Below are positions 9,592 to 19,734 of a stretch of 64,000 nucleotides of DNA, in pieces. The translations under genes and the position numbers were made by a program. The notes under the pieces were generated by a model, which ran no database searches, was not told the origin of the DNA, and saw only the letters and a list, made by a program, of their open reading frames with translations. The stretch is from Rhineura floridana (taxonomy: Eukaryota; Chordata; Lepidosauria; Squamata; Rhineuridae), in assembly GCF_030035675.1 (NCBI RefSeq), contig NC_084495.1:12369001-12433000 (forward strand), read 5' to 3'. Every line of letters begins with the position of its first letter. Within the stretch, counting starts at the first letter, position 1.

Positions 9592-9686
9592 GCTCTAGCT
9601 ACAACTCCCATCAGCCCAATCCAGTGGCCATGCTGGCTGGGGCTGATGGGAGTTGTAGTTTTAAAAAGTAACTTTTCAAAGCTCTG
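9592..9686. mobile_element. truncated CAGAGCTTGG-family MITE inside hAT intron 1
   Basis: It contains the palindromic core TACAACTCCCATCAGCCC and the right end AAGTAACTTTTCAAAGCTCTG minus its left 20 or so bases. No clean duplication is visible. Confidence 0.75.
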
Positions 9687-10154
9687 GCTGTAACCCCGCC
9701 CTTTCATGATTGTAGCCAATGACGCCAGAGTTGTGACTTGTTGATCCAGGCATGCCTAGGCTGAACGTCAGAATATGGTGGCTTTGAGTTTTTTGCAGTT
9801 TGCGTAAGTAATATGGCTTAATGTTTTTTTTCCTCTTCTGTCCAAGAGTCAGACCCTGGGCTATGAAATATGAAAGTATTTAATCCAATATCTGCTTTTC
9901 TGGGAGTAAAGCCATTTCTAGGAGTAAAGCATGTACCTGGAGTAAACCCCATTGAACTCCATTAGGACTTGCTTTTGAGTAGACATGGTTAGGATTGTGC
10001 TGTAAATTAATGGGACTTGTGAGTAAACATAGTGCAGACTTGTGTTTGTGTTGTAAATCTCTCTCCCTCCAACCCTATTTTTAAAGAAATTAGGCAGGGT
10101 TTATCACAGTTTTTATTATGTAGGAAACTAATACTCATTTTTTTTAAAAATGAA

Positions 10155-10410
10155 TGAAGTTTATTTATTTATTTATTTTTATTATTTGATTTATATCCCA
10201 CCCTTCCTCCCAGTAGGAGCCCAGGGCAGCAAACAAAAGCACTAAAAACACTTTAAAAATAATAAAAACAGTCTTTAAAATATATTAAAACAAAACATCT
10301 TTAAAAACATTTTAAAAGCTTTAAAAACATTTTTTTTTAAGAAAAAGTTTAAAAACATATTAAAAAGCAATTTCAACACAGACGCAGACTGGGATAAGCT
10401 CTCAACTTAA
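10155..10410 (-). repeat. retroposon 3' tail fragment in hAT intron 1
   Basis: GATTTATATCCCACCCTTCC is followed by GGAGCCCAGGGCAGC and a long A-rich run with repeated TTTAAAAACA. It is the inverted form of 51745-51960. Confidence 0.65.
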
Positions 10411-10539
10411 AGGACTTGTTAAAAGAACAAGTTCCTTATCACTTGAGGCTGCAGTTTTCCCTGGTTGAGTAAGCCCCATTGAATACATTGGGACTTGCTT
10501 CTGAGTAAACAAACATAGGATTGCACTATAAATATCTTT

Positions 10540-10660
10540 ATTATTATTATTATTATTTATTATTATTATTATTATTTATTAAATTTATATACCGCCCGAC
10601 TAGCAATAGCTCTCTGGGCGGTGAACATCTTTACAGGTTATATAAATAAACATATTTGAT
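10540..10660 (-). repeat. (ATT)n and SINE-like tail
   Basis: An ATT microsatellite leads into AAATTTATATACCGCCCGAC and CTCTGGGCGGTGAAC, an inverted retroposon tail. A relative is at 36770-36870. Confidence 0.55.
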
Positions 10661-10685
10661 AGTCATGCTTATATAAATATTTTCA

Positions 10686-11700
10686 TAGAATCATAGAATA
10701 GTAGAGTTGGAAGGGGCCTATAAGGCCATCAAGTCCAACCCCCTGCTCAATGCAGGAATCCAAATCAAAGCATTCCCGACAGATGGCTGTCCAGCTGCCT
10801 CTTGAATGCCTCCAGTGTCGGAGATCCCACTACCTCTCTAGTAATTAGTTCCATTGCTGTATGGCTCTAACTGTTAGGAAGCTTTTCCTGATGTCCAGTC
10901 GAAATCTGGCTTCTTGCAACTTGAGCCCATTATTCTGTGTCCTGCACTCTGGGATCATCGAGAAGAGATCCCGGCCCTCCTCTGTGTGGCAACCTTTCAA
11001 GTACTTGAAGAGTGCTATCATATCTCCCCTCAGTCTTCTTTTCTCCAGGTTAAATATGCCCAGTTCCTTCAGTCTCTCCTCATAGGGCGTTGTTTCCAGT
11101 CCCCTGATCATCCTTGTTGCCCTCTTTTGAACCTGTTCCAGTTTGTCTGCATCCTTCTTGAAGTGCAGAGACCAGAACTGGACACAGCACTCAAGATGAG
11201 GCCTAACCAGTGCTGATTAGAGGGGAACTAATACTTCACATGATTTTGAAACTATACTTCTGTTAATGCAGCCTGATATAGCATTTGCCTTTTTTGCAGC
11301 CACATCACACTGTTGGCTCATATTCAGCTTGTGATCAACAACAATTCCAAGATCCTTCTTGCATGTCGTACTGCTGAGCCAAGTATCCCCCATCTTATAA
11401 CTGTGCATTTGGTTTCTTTTTCCTAACTGTAGAACTTTGCATTTATCCCTGTTGAATTTCATTCTGTTGTTTTCAGCCCAATGCTCCAGCCTATCAAGGT
11501 CCCTTTGAATTTTCTTTCTGTCTTCCACGGTATTAACTATGTCCCCCAATTTTGTATCATCTGCAAATTTGATAAGCATGCTCTGTACCTCCTCATCCAA
11601 GTAGTTAATAAAAATGTTGAAGAGCACTGGGCCCAGGACCGAGCCCTGTGGTACCCCACTCATTACTTCCACCCAGTTTTGTCATGCTGTGTCCCTATAA
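10686..11700 (-). mobile_element. CR1 LINE, 3' portion (reverse transcriptase and 3' UTR)
   Basis: On the minus strand the reverse transcriptase is recognisable. It includes SGVPQGSVLGPVLFNIFIN, then FADDTKLG (the catalytic ADD box), KFNRDKCKVLQLG, and a downstream segment [20 protein letters not shown]. The element ends in the CR1 hallmark, read here on the plus strand as ATAGAATCATAGAATAG. It is 5'-truncated, and its frame is broken between the two coding blocks at about 11215. It lies inside hAT intron 1, so it inserted after the hAT or was carried with it. Confidence 0.93.
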
Positions 11701-11914
11701 GTATCCAATTGCATACTATGGTTGTACAATACTTCCTTTACATTTTAAGTATGCCTTGGGGTAGTCATGGTTCTCCATTGTTTTCATCCTGAGGGGCAGA
11801 TAGGCTGAGAAATGGTGAGTAGCCCATGGTCACCCACTACACTTTATAGCTTATTTCCATTTTGAAAAATTAATTAAAACAATTTACATGCAGGCAAAAT
11901 TTATTAAGCGGATT

Positions 11915-12120
11915 CACACAATATGTGTAAAGCACATCCAACTCGCATTTAAAGCGCATGACTTCTCCTAAAGAATTCTGGGAAGTGTCATTTCCCCCTC
12001 ACAGTTATAGTTCTCACCACTCTTAACAAACTGCAGTTCCCATGATTCTGTGCTGGGATTCATGTGCTTCAAATGGGTGTTGAATGTGCTTTAAAGGAAT
12101 GGTGTGGATCTGCCCTAGGT
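11915..12120. mobile_element. foldback element (ATCCACACC family), shortened
   Basis: The arms are built from TTTAAAGCGCATGACTTC / ATGTGCTTTAAAGG-type ends and CTGGGAAGTGTCATTT / AACTGCAGTTCCCATG inner arms. The right end reads GGTGTGGATCTGCCC. No target duplication was resolved. Confidence 0.65.
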
Positions 12121-12766
12121 ATGATGTTCATTCAAGAGTGAATTGAAAAGAACAATTTTAAAAGATACTTCTTACTCTTACTCATTTTTCAGACCCCTTT
12201 CTGAAGTAAAGGGTCAAATCTGTAAAAACATTTGGAGCAGCCACATTAAAAGATAAGGGCAGGGTATTCCAGGCAGGGGGTTGCCAACCCTGCTTGGATA
12301 TGGATGTCTTTGCAGAAGAACCCTAGTCAAGGTTTACCAACAGCACAGTCCAAACTATATCTACTTAGAAGTCAGTCCTGTTGAGTTCTATGGGGCTTAA
12401 TCCCTTAGTAAGTGTGTTTAGAATTGCAGCCTTCAGGAGCCTCCATCTTTACTCCCCAAAGCTCCCATCTAACATCTCCACAACACTAGGCTCCTTTGTC
12501 TCTGCTGTGGCCTTCTGGTGACTGCCCTAGCCTGAAGGCACTTAACCCTTCTTGCTGAAAGCAAGTCGGCTAGATTAAATGTTCCCTACCCAGGCTCATA
12601 TATATAAAATATAAAAGATAAACGGCATTTTGTCAAAAGTATTTTTGTCTACATTTTATACCTCATCCTTGGTTTTCCAAGCTTGGCATGGAATGCTTCT
12701 CATACAGAATTAATTTGAAATGCTGCATATTTATTATCATAATCATCATATTCAAAATAAAAAATA

Positions 12767-12960
12767 TATGTACCGCCTTCAAGTTGATTCCAACTTATGG
12801 TGACCCTATGAATAGGGTTTTCATGAGGCTGAGAGGCAGTGACTGGCCCAAAGTCACTCAGTGAGCTTCATGGCTATGTGGGGATTTGAACCTTAGTCTC
12901 ATTTTGTTCTCACAACAACCCTGTGAGATAGTAGGTTAGACTGGCCCAGGCAGGGTTATT
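12767..12960 (-). mobile_element. Sauria-type tRNA-derived SINE, partial
   Basis: TTCAAGTTGATTCCAACTTA and GTGACCCTATGAATAGGG are the BovB-like tail. They are followed by GGCTGAGAGGCAGTGACTGG, GCTTCATGGCTATGTGG and GGGATTTGAACC (B box in reverse). The remaining part switches to the CTCACAACAACCCTGTGAG type seen at 30480-30690, so it may be two joined fragments. Confidence 0.75.
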
Positions 12961-13118
12961 TAGTGAGCAAAAATGATGCAAATAGGATCTCTTTTAATTG
13001 TGCTATCGACCTGCTTACTTCCACTCTGACTGGGGCATCTTGCAGCATGGGGAAGAGATGGGGGCACATCACAGCTGAAGTTCACCCATATAGGAGCATT
13101 ATCTCCTGTTTATTACAG

Positions 13119-13450
13119 AGACGCCTGTTGCAGGTTTTGCTGCTGAGAGCAGCAGTCAGTTAGTGCGGCCACTTGAGTCACAGCTTGTTGATCCTGAGGA
13201 GGCAAAACTAGCAAGTGAGGTTCAGAAAGGAGGCCCTGTGCACGAGGAGGAGGAGGGCATGAAGCAGTGCCAGTTGCCCACAGCCACATCTGCAGAACAG
13301 CAAGTACCATGGTTTGGCTTTGAGAAAGCTTGTACATTTGTGAGCCAGAGTGGGAAAAATGTTGTTGTACGATGCAATTACTGCCTTCCAAGGATCAAAA
13401 ATCTGAGATCAGCTGTTTCCTCCTCATCCAATGTGAAGAAACATTTTGAC
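13119..13450 (+). pseudogene. hAT transposase exon 2 (first half of BED finger)
   Basis: The exon starts after acceptor TTATTACAG and ends at the donor GTAAGC (13451). It encodes an acidic leader, then WFGFEKACTFVSQSGK and the first zinc ligands C-x2-C in CNYCLPRIKNL. It ends ...NVKKHFD with the first histidine ligand. BED fingers bind DNA at transposon ends. The open frame continues past the donor, but only splicing to 13563 supplies the second histidine. Confidence 0.85.
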
Positions 13451-13562
13451 GTAAGCCTTTGTCATGCTGGTCCTCAAAGAGTGTCCATTGTCTATTTATG
13501 TTTAAATTGTGAAGTTCCTCTTCCATTTTTTCTTGGATTCATGCTTTGTTCTTCTTCCTCAG
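13451..13562 (+). other. 112-nt intron inside the BED zinc finger
   Basis: It begins GTAAGCC and ends CTTCTTCCTCAG after a pyrimidine-rich tract. Removing it joins KKHFD to RAHPAKLRAIEEA in phase 0 and restores a C-x2-C ... H-x4-H BED signature. Reading through keeps a frame open for 48 codons without conserved residues. Confidence 0.85.
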
Positions 13563-14848
13563 AGGGCACACCCTGCGAAGCTGAGAGCAATTGAAGAAGC
13601 AATAAAGGCAAGGAGACGTGGCCTTCCTGAACCAATGCATGACACCCCTCCTCCCAAAATGCTGAAGCTGCAGCAGACAACCCTTGAGAGGTGGGGATCT
13701 GGCAGGGAGCCTGTCACCCAGAGCAATCTTGAAAGGAGAATCATTGATTTCATTGTAGAGGAGACATTACCACTTCAGACTGTGGACAAACCATCATTCA
13801 TTAATCTGGTTCGCATTGGACTCCCCAAAGATCTCACCATCATATGTGCCAAGACTCTGAGAGACAGAATTGAGAAGAGAGCATGCCACATGAGAGAAAC
13901 TCTTGCAAACCAAATGGGTGCTGTGGCATATATAGCAACCACTGCAGATTGTTGGACCAATGGCAAGAAGAGTTACTTTGGGGTAACAGCCCACTGGATC
14001 AACCCAACTACCCTGAAACGTGAGGTCGGGGCCTTGGCTTGTAAGCGTCTGAAGGGGTGCCATACATACGATGTCCTTTCAAAAGCACTGCATGATGTAC
14101 ATGTGCAGTACAGGATCCACAACAAAGTTATGTGCACTACTACAGACAATGGCTCCAACTTTGTGAAAGCGTTCAGTGTTTTCATGGCCAAAGAACCAGT
14201 GGAAGCTGCAGGCACCAGTGACGATGATGGTGATAACCAGGAGGAGGAGGAGGCTGAGGTCGAGTTTGTGCCTATCTGTGAGATCCTGGACACAGGACCT
14301 GAGGCAGAGGAAGAAGCTGCAGACTCAGGAGAGAATTTTGTTTTACCACCACACTAGAGTTGTGCTAGCCACACCCTCAACCTTGTGGCAACACAAGACA
14401 TAGAGGCCATGCTTTCTGACTCCTCCAAAAGTAGTCTTCTTGGTCCTTTCAAGAAACAGTTTCGTTCCTTGATGGGAAAGTGCAGCAAGTTGTGGTCCAA
14501 GCAGAACCACTCAGCCCAGATTGCTGAGTATATCCATGCGCAATGTGGTGTGTATCTGAAGGTACCGAATAAGACCAGGTGGAATTCCACCTTTGATGCG
14601 TTGAAGCAACTACATGAGCTCCTGTCAACTGTGCCACTAAAAATGCATGCCATAATGGACCGCTGCTCCTTGTCCAGGATCACAGCTGCTGAGATTGAAG
14701 TGGTACAGGAATACACAGAGATTATGGAGCCACTAGCCCAGTCCCTAGATATCCTGCAATGGGAGAACGGCATGTTCATGGGGTATTTGCTACCAACGCT
14801 CTGCAATCTGGACCGCAAGTTAGAAGGACTGGAAAACAAACCTGAGAG
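13563..14848 (+). pseudogene. hAT transposase exon 3 (RNase-H-like catalytic core)
   Basis: The exon starts RAHPAKLRAIEEAIKAR and then carries hAT landmarks. These are the first catalytic aspartate in ATTADCWT near SYFGVTAHW, a second aspartate in CTTTDNGSNFVKAF, an acidic insertion rich in E and D, the C-x2-H motif in SCASHTLNLVA, and TRWNSTFDAL. One in-frame TAG (14355-14357) lies just before the C-x2-H motif, and the same frame continues on both sides. After LENKPER a donor-like GTACAC occurs at 14849. Reading straight on gives a stop at 14904-14906. The final catalytic glutamate and the C-terminal dimerisation region are not recognisable, so the 3' coding end is missing. Confidence 0.88.
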
Positions 14849-15115
14849 GTACACATACTGTTTTCAGCTTCTTGTTCTTTTGAGACATAACAGAAACATA
14901 TTATAAAAGCATTTCAAGTGTAAAATTTGATTTCAAGAGTTGGGGTATCTTCATTGCTTGGGGGGATGTGAGATTCTGTTATGCCATTATGTTAATCTTA
15001 TGGATAATTTTTTTTATTCTACTACCCCATGTGTGTGTGTGTTTATTTTTAATATTGTTTTAGGCTTCTTAGATGTGCAGCAGCCAAGGCGAGCACCTTG
15101 TAGGAGTTTTTTTAA
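14849..15115 (+). other. possible third intron and remnant 3' coding end
   Basis: Donor-like AG/GTACAC and an acceptor-like TTGTTTTAG at 15063 would join ...NKPER to LLRCAAAKASTL, after which the frame stops. This is weak. The alternative is simple 3' decay or an internal deletion that removed the dimerisation domain. Confidence 0.35.
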
Positions 15116-15307
15116 AAAAGTAACTGAAATGTAATTGCAGTGATTACTTTTGAGAAAAAGTAAAGTAATCAGTTACTTTCAAAGCAATTGTAGTTGTAAC
15201 GGTAATTACTACTTTTTTGGGCCAAGTAATTGTAACTGTAATTTATTACTTTTTAAAAGTAATCTTCCAAGCTCTGTCACAGAACATGACTGGGCAAGAT
15301 CTTACCA

Positions 15308-15565
15308 AATCACAAGAGCGTAAGAAGAGCCAGCTGGATTAGGCCAGTGGCCCATCTAGTCCAGCATCCTGTTCTCACAGTGGCCAACCAGATGCCCAAG
15401 GGAATCCCCCAAGCAGGGCCTGGGTTCAACAGCACTCTCCCCTCCTGCAGTTTCTAGGAAGCAGTATTCAGCAGTATACTGCCTCCAACAATGGAGGCAG
15501 AACACACTTTCCGGGTTGGAGGCCATTGATACAGCTTTATTCTCCTTATCTTCAATGAATTAATA
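15308..15565 (-). mobile_element. CR1-group LINE 3' UTR fragment
   Basis: The plus strand reads AAGAAGAGCCAGCTGGATTA, CAGTGGCCCATCTAGTCCAG and GTTCTCACAGTGGCCAACC. These are the same as the 3' UTR of the coding CR1 at 52577-53700. It starts about 24 bp beyond the hAT target duplication. Confidence 0.8.
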
Positions 15566-15885
15566 TTATCCCCCATTTCCATGCTCTTGCTAATCCTGGG
15601 TCTTTTAGAGTCAGACTTGGGGGAGATCCTTGTGAGATCATTGAGGATCACCCCCAAACCTGAGGCCTGCATTACTACCCCTATGATTGTTACGTAGCAT
15701 CCAGCCCTGGCGGCTGTCTCAGGAAAAAGATACTGACTTTCATCTGACTCAGTAAGAATGCTGCGTTCATGTTTTCATTTGGCCCACCTTTGTTCTCCCT
15801 GCAGTGGGTACCACTCAAGTCTTGATGACAAAGCTGTGGCCAAAGCAGACCTTTCCGCTTTCCTGACTCACTGTTTGCAGTGCCT
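15566..15885. other. unassigned sequence
   Basis: No gene or clear repeat recognised. Confidence 0.4.
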
Positions 15886-15888
15886 TCG

Positions 15889-15927
15889 TCTTTCTCTCTC
15901 TCTTTCTCTCTGTCTCTCTCACACACA

Positions 15928-15981
<54 letters not shown>

Positions 15982-15982
15982 A
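15889..15982. repeat. compound microsatellite (CT)n(CA)n(GA)n
   Basis: Consecutive CT, CA and GA runs with few interruptions. Overlapping frames of repeated Ser-Leu or Arg-Glu are artefacts. Confidence 0.95.
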
Positions 15983-16211
15983 TTCCAGCTCCTCTGCTAT
16001 CTCTACAGAGTGCCTGAGTGATTGAAGTGATTGAGTGACGCTTACTCAATCGTGCTGGGAACACACACAGTATCAGCAAGCCTAGCTAAGTGGTGGAGGC
16101 GTTCAAACATGACATGCACATTCTTTTTGATTCCTAGAATGCTGCAAGGGGGGATTCATAGACTTGCCCCACATTTCTGGAAATCAGGCACTCTCTCCAT
16201 TAGATCTGCTT

Positions 16212-16221
16212 TTTAAATAAT

Positions 16222-16262
<41 letters not shown>
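16212..16262. repeat. (AAT)n microsatellite
   Basis: A run of AAT units with one early interruption. Confidence 0.9.
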
Positions 16263-16797
16263 GTGGAGGAGGCAGTGCACTTAGCAGTACAGCAGAAACA
16301 AAAGGGCCTGCCAAAATTCTCCTTCATTTTTAGCCCCCCCCCCGTAAGCAGGAGAATATTTAGTCTGTAGGAGGAAATGGAGTTGTGGGTGTCAGAGACA
16401 GCTGGAACATGTATCGTGTGCTGTTCTTCCCTCTCCTTCCCAAATATAGCGCACTGTTGTTTTTCTTGCTGTGAGAATGTTGCAGAGGTGCATTAGCATT
16501 TTGCTGGATAAATGTGGCACACGGCCACAGCACGAGCATGAAATCCTGCTTTCTCATGGCTTGCCTCTGTTTCCCCCCCCTCTCTTCCTCCCTTTTTATT
16601 TATTTATTTGTTTATTGTCCCATTATGAAAAAAAAAGAGCTGTTGACAATGAAAACAGTTTGTTTTATTTATTTATTTTTGTCATACGGCTTTCAAAGTT
16701 GTTTAGTGATCCAGGGCCAGCCTGAGCCATTTTGCGGCCAGAGGCCAGGGACAAGATGGAGTCCCCCATTCTCACTCTCCTAGCGGTTGAATCTAAG

Positions 16798-16965
16798 GCT
16801 GTGTGCACACCGTACATTTAAAACACATTTAAAGCACATTCCCCCTGCTCAAAAATCTTGGGAATTATAGTTCTTTAAGGGTGCTGGGAACTATACCTCT
16901 GTGAGGGGTAAACTACAGTTCCCAGGATTCTGGGGGGGGCATGCTTTAAATGTATGGTATGTAAG
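16798..16965. mobile_element. short foldback element (ATCCACACC family variant)
   Basis: The outer arms CACACCGTACATTTAAAAC and GCTTTAAATGTATGGTATG and the inner arms TTGGGAATTATAGTT and AACTACAGTTCCCAGG form a foldback. Confidence 0.65.
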
Positions 16966-16967
16966 CA

Positions 16968-17225
16968 TTATCATCATCATCATCATCATTTATTAGATTT
17001 ATTAGTCGCTTGTTACTCAAAGGTCTCCAAGCGACTTACAACATTGTTAAAAACCAAAATAAATACATAATACCATAAAACAAAATAATAAAACAACCAC
17101 CCCCACCCCCAGAAAACTTTGGCAGCACTCTAATACAAACAATATAATCTTAAGTCAATCAAATGCCTGGGGGGAAAGATAGGTCTTTACCTGGTGCCGA
17201 AAAGATGTCAGTGAAGGTGCCTTAA
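16968..17225 (-). repeat. retroposon 3' end with ATC microsatellite
   Basis: CATCATCATTTATTAGATTT is followed by TCTCCAAGCGACTTACAAC and an A-rich block ending near GTCTTTACCTGGTGCCG, consistent with an inverted LINE 3' end. No reverse transcriptase is present. Confidence 0.55.
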
Positions 17226-17389
17226 TTTCTTAATCTCAATTATGGTGGTGGGTCAGCATCCTCCATCGTGTGGAAGGGTAGCATAAGGGTAGAGGAGGGT
17301 AGCTTAGGAAGGGCAGAGAGGGCTAGATTATTCAAGGGGAACCATAGGGAAACCTGCTGCTGCCCCCTTGCATTTCCCACTTGAGGAAG

Positions 17390-17423
17390 CTGCCTCACTC
17401 TGCCTAATGGTAGGGGCAGCCTG
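17390..17423 (-). repeat. hAT-like terminus fragment
   Basis: CTCTGCCTAATGGTAGGGGC AGCCTG is close to the reverse complement of 48722-48755 (CAGGGCCGGCCCTACCATTA and onward). It suggests a DNA-transposon family ending CAGG..CTACCATTAGGCAGAG. The opposite end was not found. Confidence 0.4.
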
Positions 17424-17507
17424 CAAACATGTAATAGTGTAGCTCTATGGGTATGACTCCCCCATGGGCACCTGCCATTGCAATCAAATGCCTCAAAGTA
17501 GGCCAGT

Positions 17508-17860
17508 CACAAAATCATAGAAGAGTAGAGTTGGAAGGGGCCTATAGAGCCATCGAGTCCAGCCCCCTGCTCAATGCAGGAATCCAAATTACAACATCCC
17601 CAACAGGTGGCTGCCCAGCTGCCTCTTGAAGGTCTCCAGTGTTGGAGGGCCCACCACCTCCTTAGGTCATTGGGTCTATTGCCGTACTGCTGTAACGGTT
17701 AGGAAGTTTCTCCTGATGTTCAGCCAAAATCTGGCTTCTTGTAACTTGAGCCCATTATGCTGTGCCCTTGCACCCTGGGACGATCAAGAAGAGATCCTGT
17801 CTCTCCTCTGTGTGGCAACCTTTCAAGTCCCAAGATGTCAGGAATCTTTCCTCAACCTCT
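17508..17860 (-). mobile_element. CR1 LINE 3' end
   Basis: It shows the ATCATAGAAGAGTAGAGTTGG hallmark (close to the 3' terminus) and then the same sequence as 10690-10980, through CTTCTTGTAACTTGAGCCC. It is strongly 5'-truncated with a short coding remnant only. Confidence 0.85.
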
Positions 17861-17954
17861 CCTTCATGCACTGAAATGCACTTACCAGCTCCAGTTTCCC
17901 AGCAGCCCCTGGAACAGGAAGGACGAAGAAGCTGCTGACAGGCTGGTCAACAGC

Positions 17955-18145
17955 TTGTATTTGGAACACTGGAAGCTGCCTTCTGCTGAGTCAGACCGTT
18001 GGTCTATCTAGCTCAGTATTGTCTGCACTGACTGGCAGCATCACTCCAGGGTTTCACGCACAGGACCTTCCCAGCCCAACCTGGAGATGCCGGGAATTGA
18101 TTCTGGGATCTTCTGCATGCAAAGCAGATACTCTAGCACTAAGAA
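17955..18145 (-). mobile_element. tRNA-derived SINE (GGCAGCTTCC family)
   Basis: The plus strand reads GGAAGCTGCCTTCTGCTGAG, GTTGGTCTATCTAGCTCAG, GACTGGCAGC and GGAATTGATTCTGGGATCTT (degraded B box) through GCATGCAAAGCAGAT. It is an older, diverged copy. Confidence 0.85.
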
Positions 18146-18530
18146 CATCCTTTTCCCAAACTATTTGGCTGATCCTATTCCTCAGAACAAGTCTGTGTTT
18201 TCCTCCTTTGCTTCTTCTTCCCCGTGCCCTGTTCCCTTGAGTCCCTTATCCTAGCCGGTCATGCCTGTTTGCCTCCTTGCCTGCCCTGGATTTCCCCAGT
18301 TCTGATCCTGCCCAAACCAGCCCATTAGGCTCCTGATCATACCATACTGCTCACAACCTAGCAAGCCTCATGACACATAGATCAACCTGCTTAGTAAAGC
18401 CAGGGGCGAGGGATGTGTCAGTTTAAGGCAGGGCTATCCAACACAAATGAGTTTGCGGATCACTTTCCCTGCTGTCAGGGCTGGTCCGTGGCCAAGGTGA
18501 GCCATGAGCCGTGGGCCAAGCCACAAGTCA
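18146..18530. other. unassigned sequence
   Basis: Pyrimidine-rich and without recognised features. Confidence 0.4.
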
Positions 18531-18534
18531 GGAA

Positions 18535-18840
18535 TAGGGACAGGCGAATGTGTCCATTTTGGTTTCTCATATTTCCAGTTTAGGCCTCAATTTAAAAAAA
18601 TTCTCAGTTAAAAGAAAAATCATGACAATTGATCAGCACTTTAGTGTGAGTTTCTCCTAATTTTTGCACACTTACCAAATATACACATTTTTTTGCAAAG
18701 TGAATTTCCCTAATATAATGCCTTCTTGTATGTTCTTTTCACTAATACATGCATTTTTATGCACACTTTACCCTCGTGCATGCATCTGAGTACAAATTAC
18801 TGGGCTTGAGAACTGTACTGCAACATTCGGAAAAGTGTGC
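18535..18840 (+). repeat. diverged AT-rich repeat (TTAGGGATG family)
   Basis: It has TGTCCATTTTGGTTTCTCAT, AGCACTTTAGTGTGAGTTTC and CACTAATACATGCATTTTTA landmarks. It lies directly before a better copy in the same orientation. Confidence 0.65.
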
Positions 18841-18846
18841 AAAAGT

Positions 18847-19288
18847 GTAGGGATGGAAAAATCTGTCCATTTCAGTTCTGTCCGTTTCTCATTTTTCCAA
18901 TCTTAAATTCAGTTCTCCACATTTCTGCAGCAATTTGCAATTTAAAAAAATCCTCATGAACAATTTCCAGCATTTCAGTGCGAATTTCTCCTAATAAACA
19001 CATTTTTGTAGGAAGTTTTAACTGATGTATATATATATTTGCAAGCAATTTCTGGTCACAGAATGCAGGTCTGAACATTATTTTCATTCATGTATCCATT
19101 TTTATCCACACTTTCCCCTTACATATGCATTTTTGTTAACATAGTTTGGATGGCAAACTGCTTTGCAAAATACGAATATGTGCAAATTTCAAAGGATGGC
19201 TGTGTTTCAGTTCTCATAATGTTTTGGAAAGTGCGAATTTGATCGATTTGGCTTGAAATGTGAACTGAAGCAAATTTCTTGCTCATCC
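18847..19288 (+). repeat. AT-rich ~430-bp repeat (TTAGGGATG family)
   Basis: It opens TAGGGATGGAAAAATCTGTC and closes CTTGCTCATCCCTAG, giving short inverted ends TAGGGATG / CATCCCTA. The interior has all family landmarks. Confidence 0.8.
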
Positions 19289-19720
19289 CTAGTGGTTTGC
19301 AAACGGGCTCTTGAAATTCACCACCCTATTTGTGGGCAGAGATATTTGTGGGCGGTGAGGGGGAGAGAGATAATTTTAACTAATTTGTCGAGAGTGAGTA
19401 CGAATTATCTAAGAGTTTCTCAGGTGGCTATAGGACAGCATCTCTCTTTTTTCCCTAAGATTTTTTATAAGATTTTTTTTTTTAATGGAGCTGCTGCAAA
19501 TGGTGGCAGCAGTGACTGCGTTGGCCACTGTCATGACCCTGAGGCCAGAGTCCTCTTCTTCAGGGGATGAGGTGGAGGGCTTGGAGTCAAAAGGAGACTG
19601 GGACACAGGCCACTTTCACAAGACAAGCCCATGGTGCCAAGCTCCCTCCAGCAGGAAGATGTCACATTCCGGTCCTCCGACTCAGAGGACATTCATTGCA
19701 GAAGCCCCAGCACATCCAGG
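19289..19720. other. unassigned sequence
   Basis: An open frame from 19485 overlaps a duplicated block beginning near 19735. No known protein was recognised. Confidence 0.4.
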
Positions 19721-19734
19721 CTGTGAACACTCTT

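Larger units (their letters stand above)
8940..15276 (+). mobile_element. hAT DNA transposon, both ends present, nested insertions
   Basis: The 6337-bp element has perfect 13-bp terminal inverted repeats CAGAGCTTGGAAG (8940-8952) and CTTCCAAGCTCTG (15264-15276). It is flanked by a perfect 8-bp duplication TCACAGAA (8932-8939 and 15277-15284). Both subterminal zones (8953-9060 and 15115-15263) are crowded with short GTAACT/AGTTAC and TAATTAC motifs, probable transposase-binding sites. The interior holds a CCAAT-bearing promoter-like region, a spliced BED-finger transposase gene, and later insertions (foldback piece 9592-9686, retroposon tails 10155-10660, CR1 10690-11700, foldback 11915-12120, SINE 12767-12960). 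The gene has one in-frame stop and lacks a recognisable C-terminal dimerisation region, so this copy is probably dead. It was once autonomous or nearly so. Confidence 0.95.

Noticed and set aside
9020-9719. 149- and 152-codon minus-strand frames
   Set aside because: They include translated TG microsatellite (His-Thr runs) and MITE sequence and oppose the transposase exon.
12963-13163. 66-codon open frame before the BED exon
   Set aside because: It is in a different frame from the BED coding sequence, spans the inferred splice acceptor at 13118 and shows no conservation.
13509-13562. Translation start at 13509 for the hAT transposase
   Set aside because: This ATG lies inside the inferred 112-nt intron. 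The conserved sequence begins at 13563 and connects to the upstream BED half.
15690-16079. 129-codon minus-strand frame with Ser-Leu and Arg-Glu runs
   Set aside because: It is a translation of the compound microsatellite at 15889-15982.
16712-17423. Possible complete hAT element bounded by CAGGGCCAGCC and GGGGCAGCCTG
   Set aside because: The flanking octamers (TAGTGATC and CAAACATG) do not match and the inner ends are not inverted, so the pairing is probably fortuitous.
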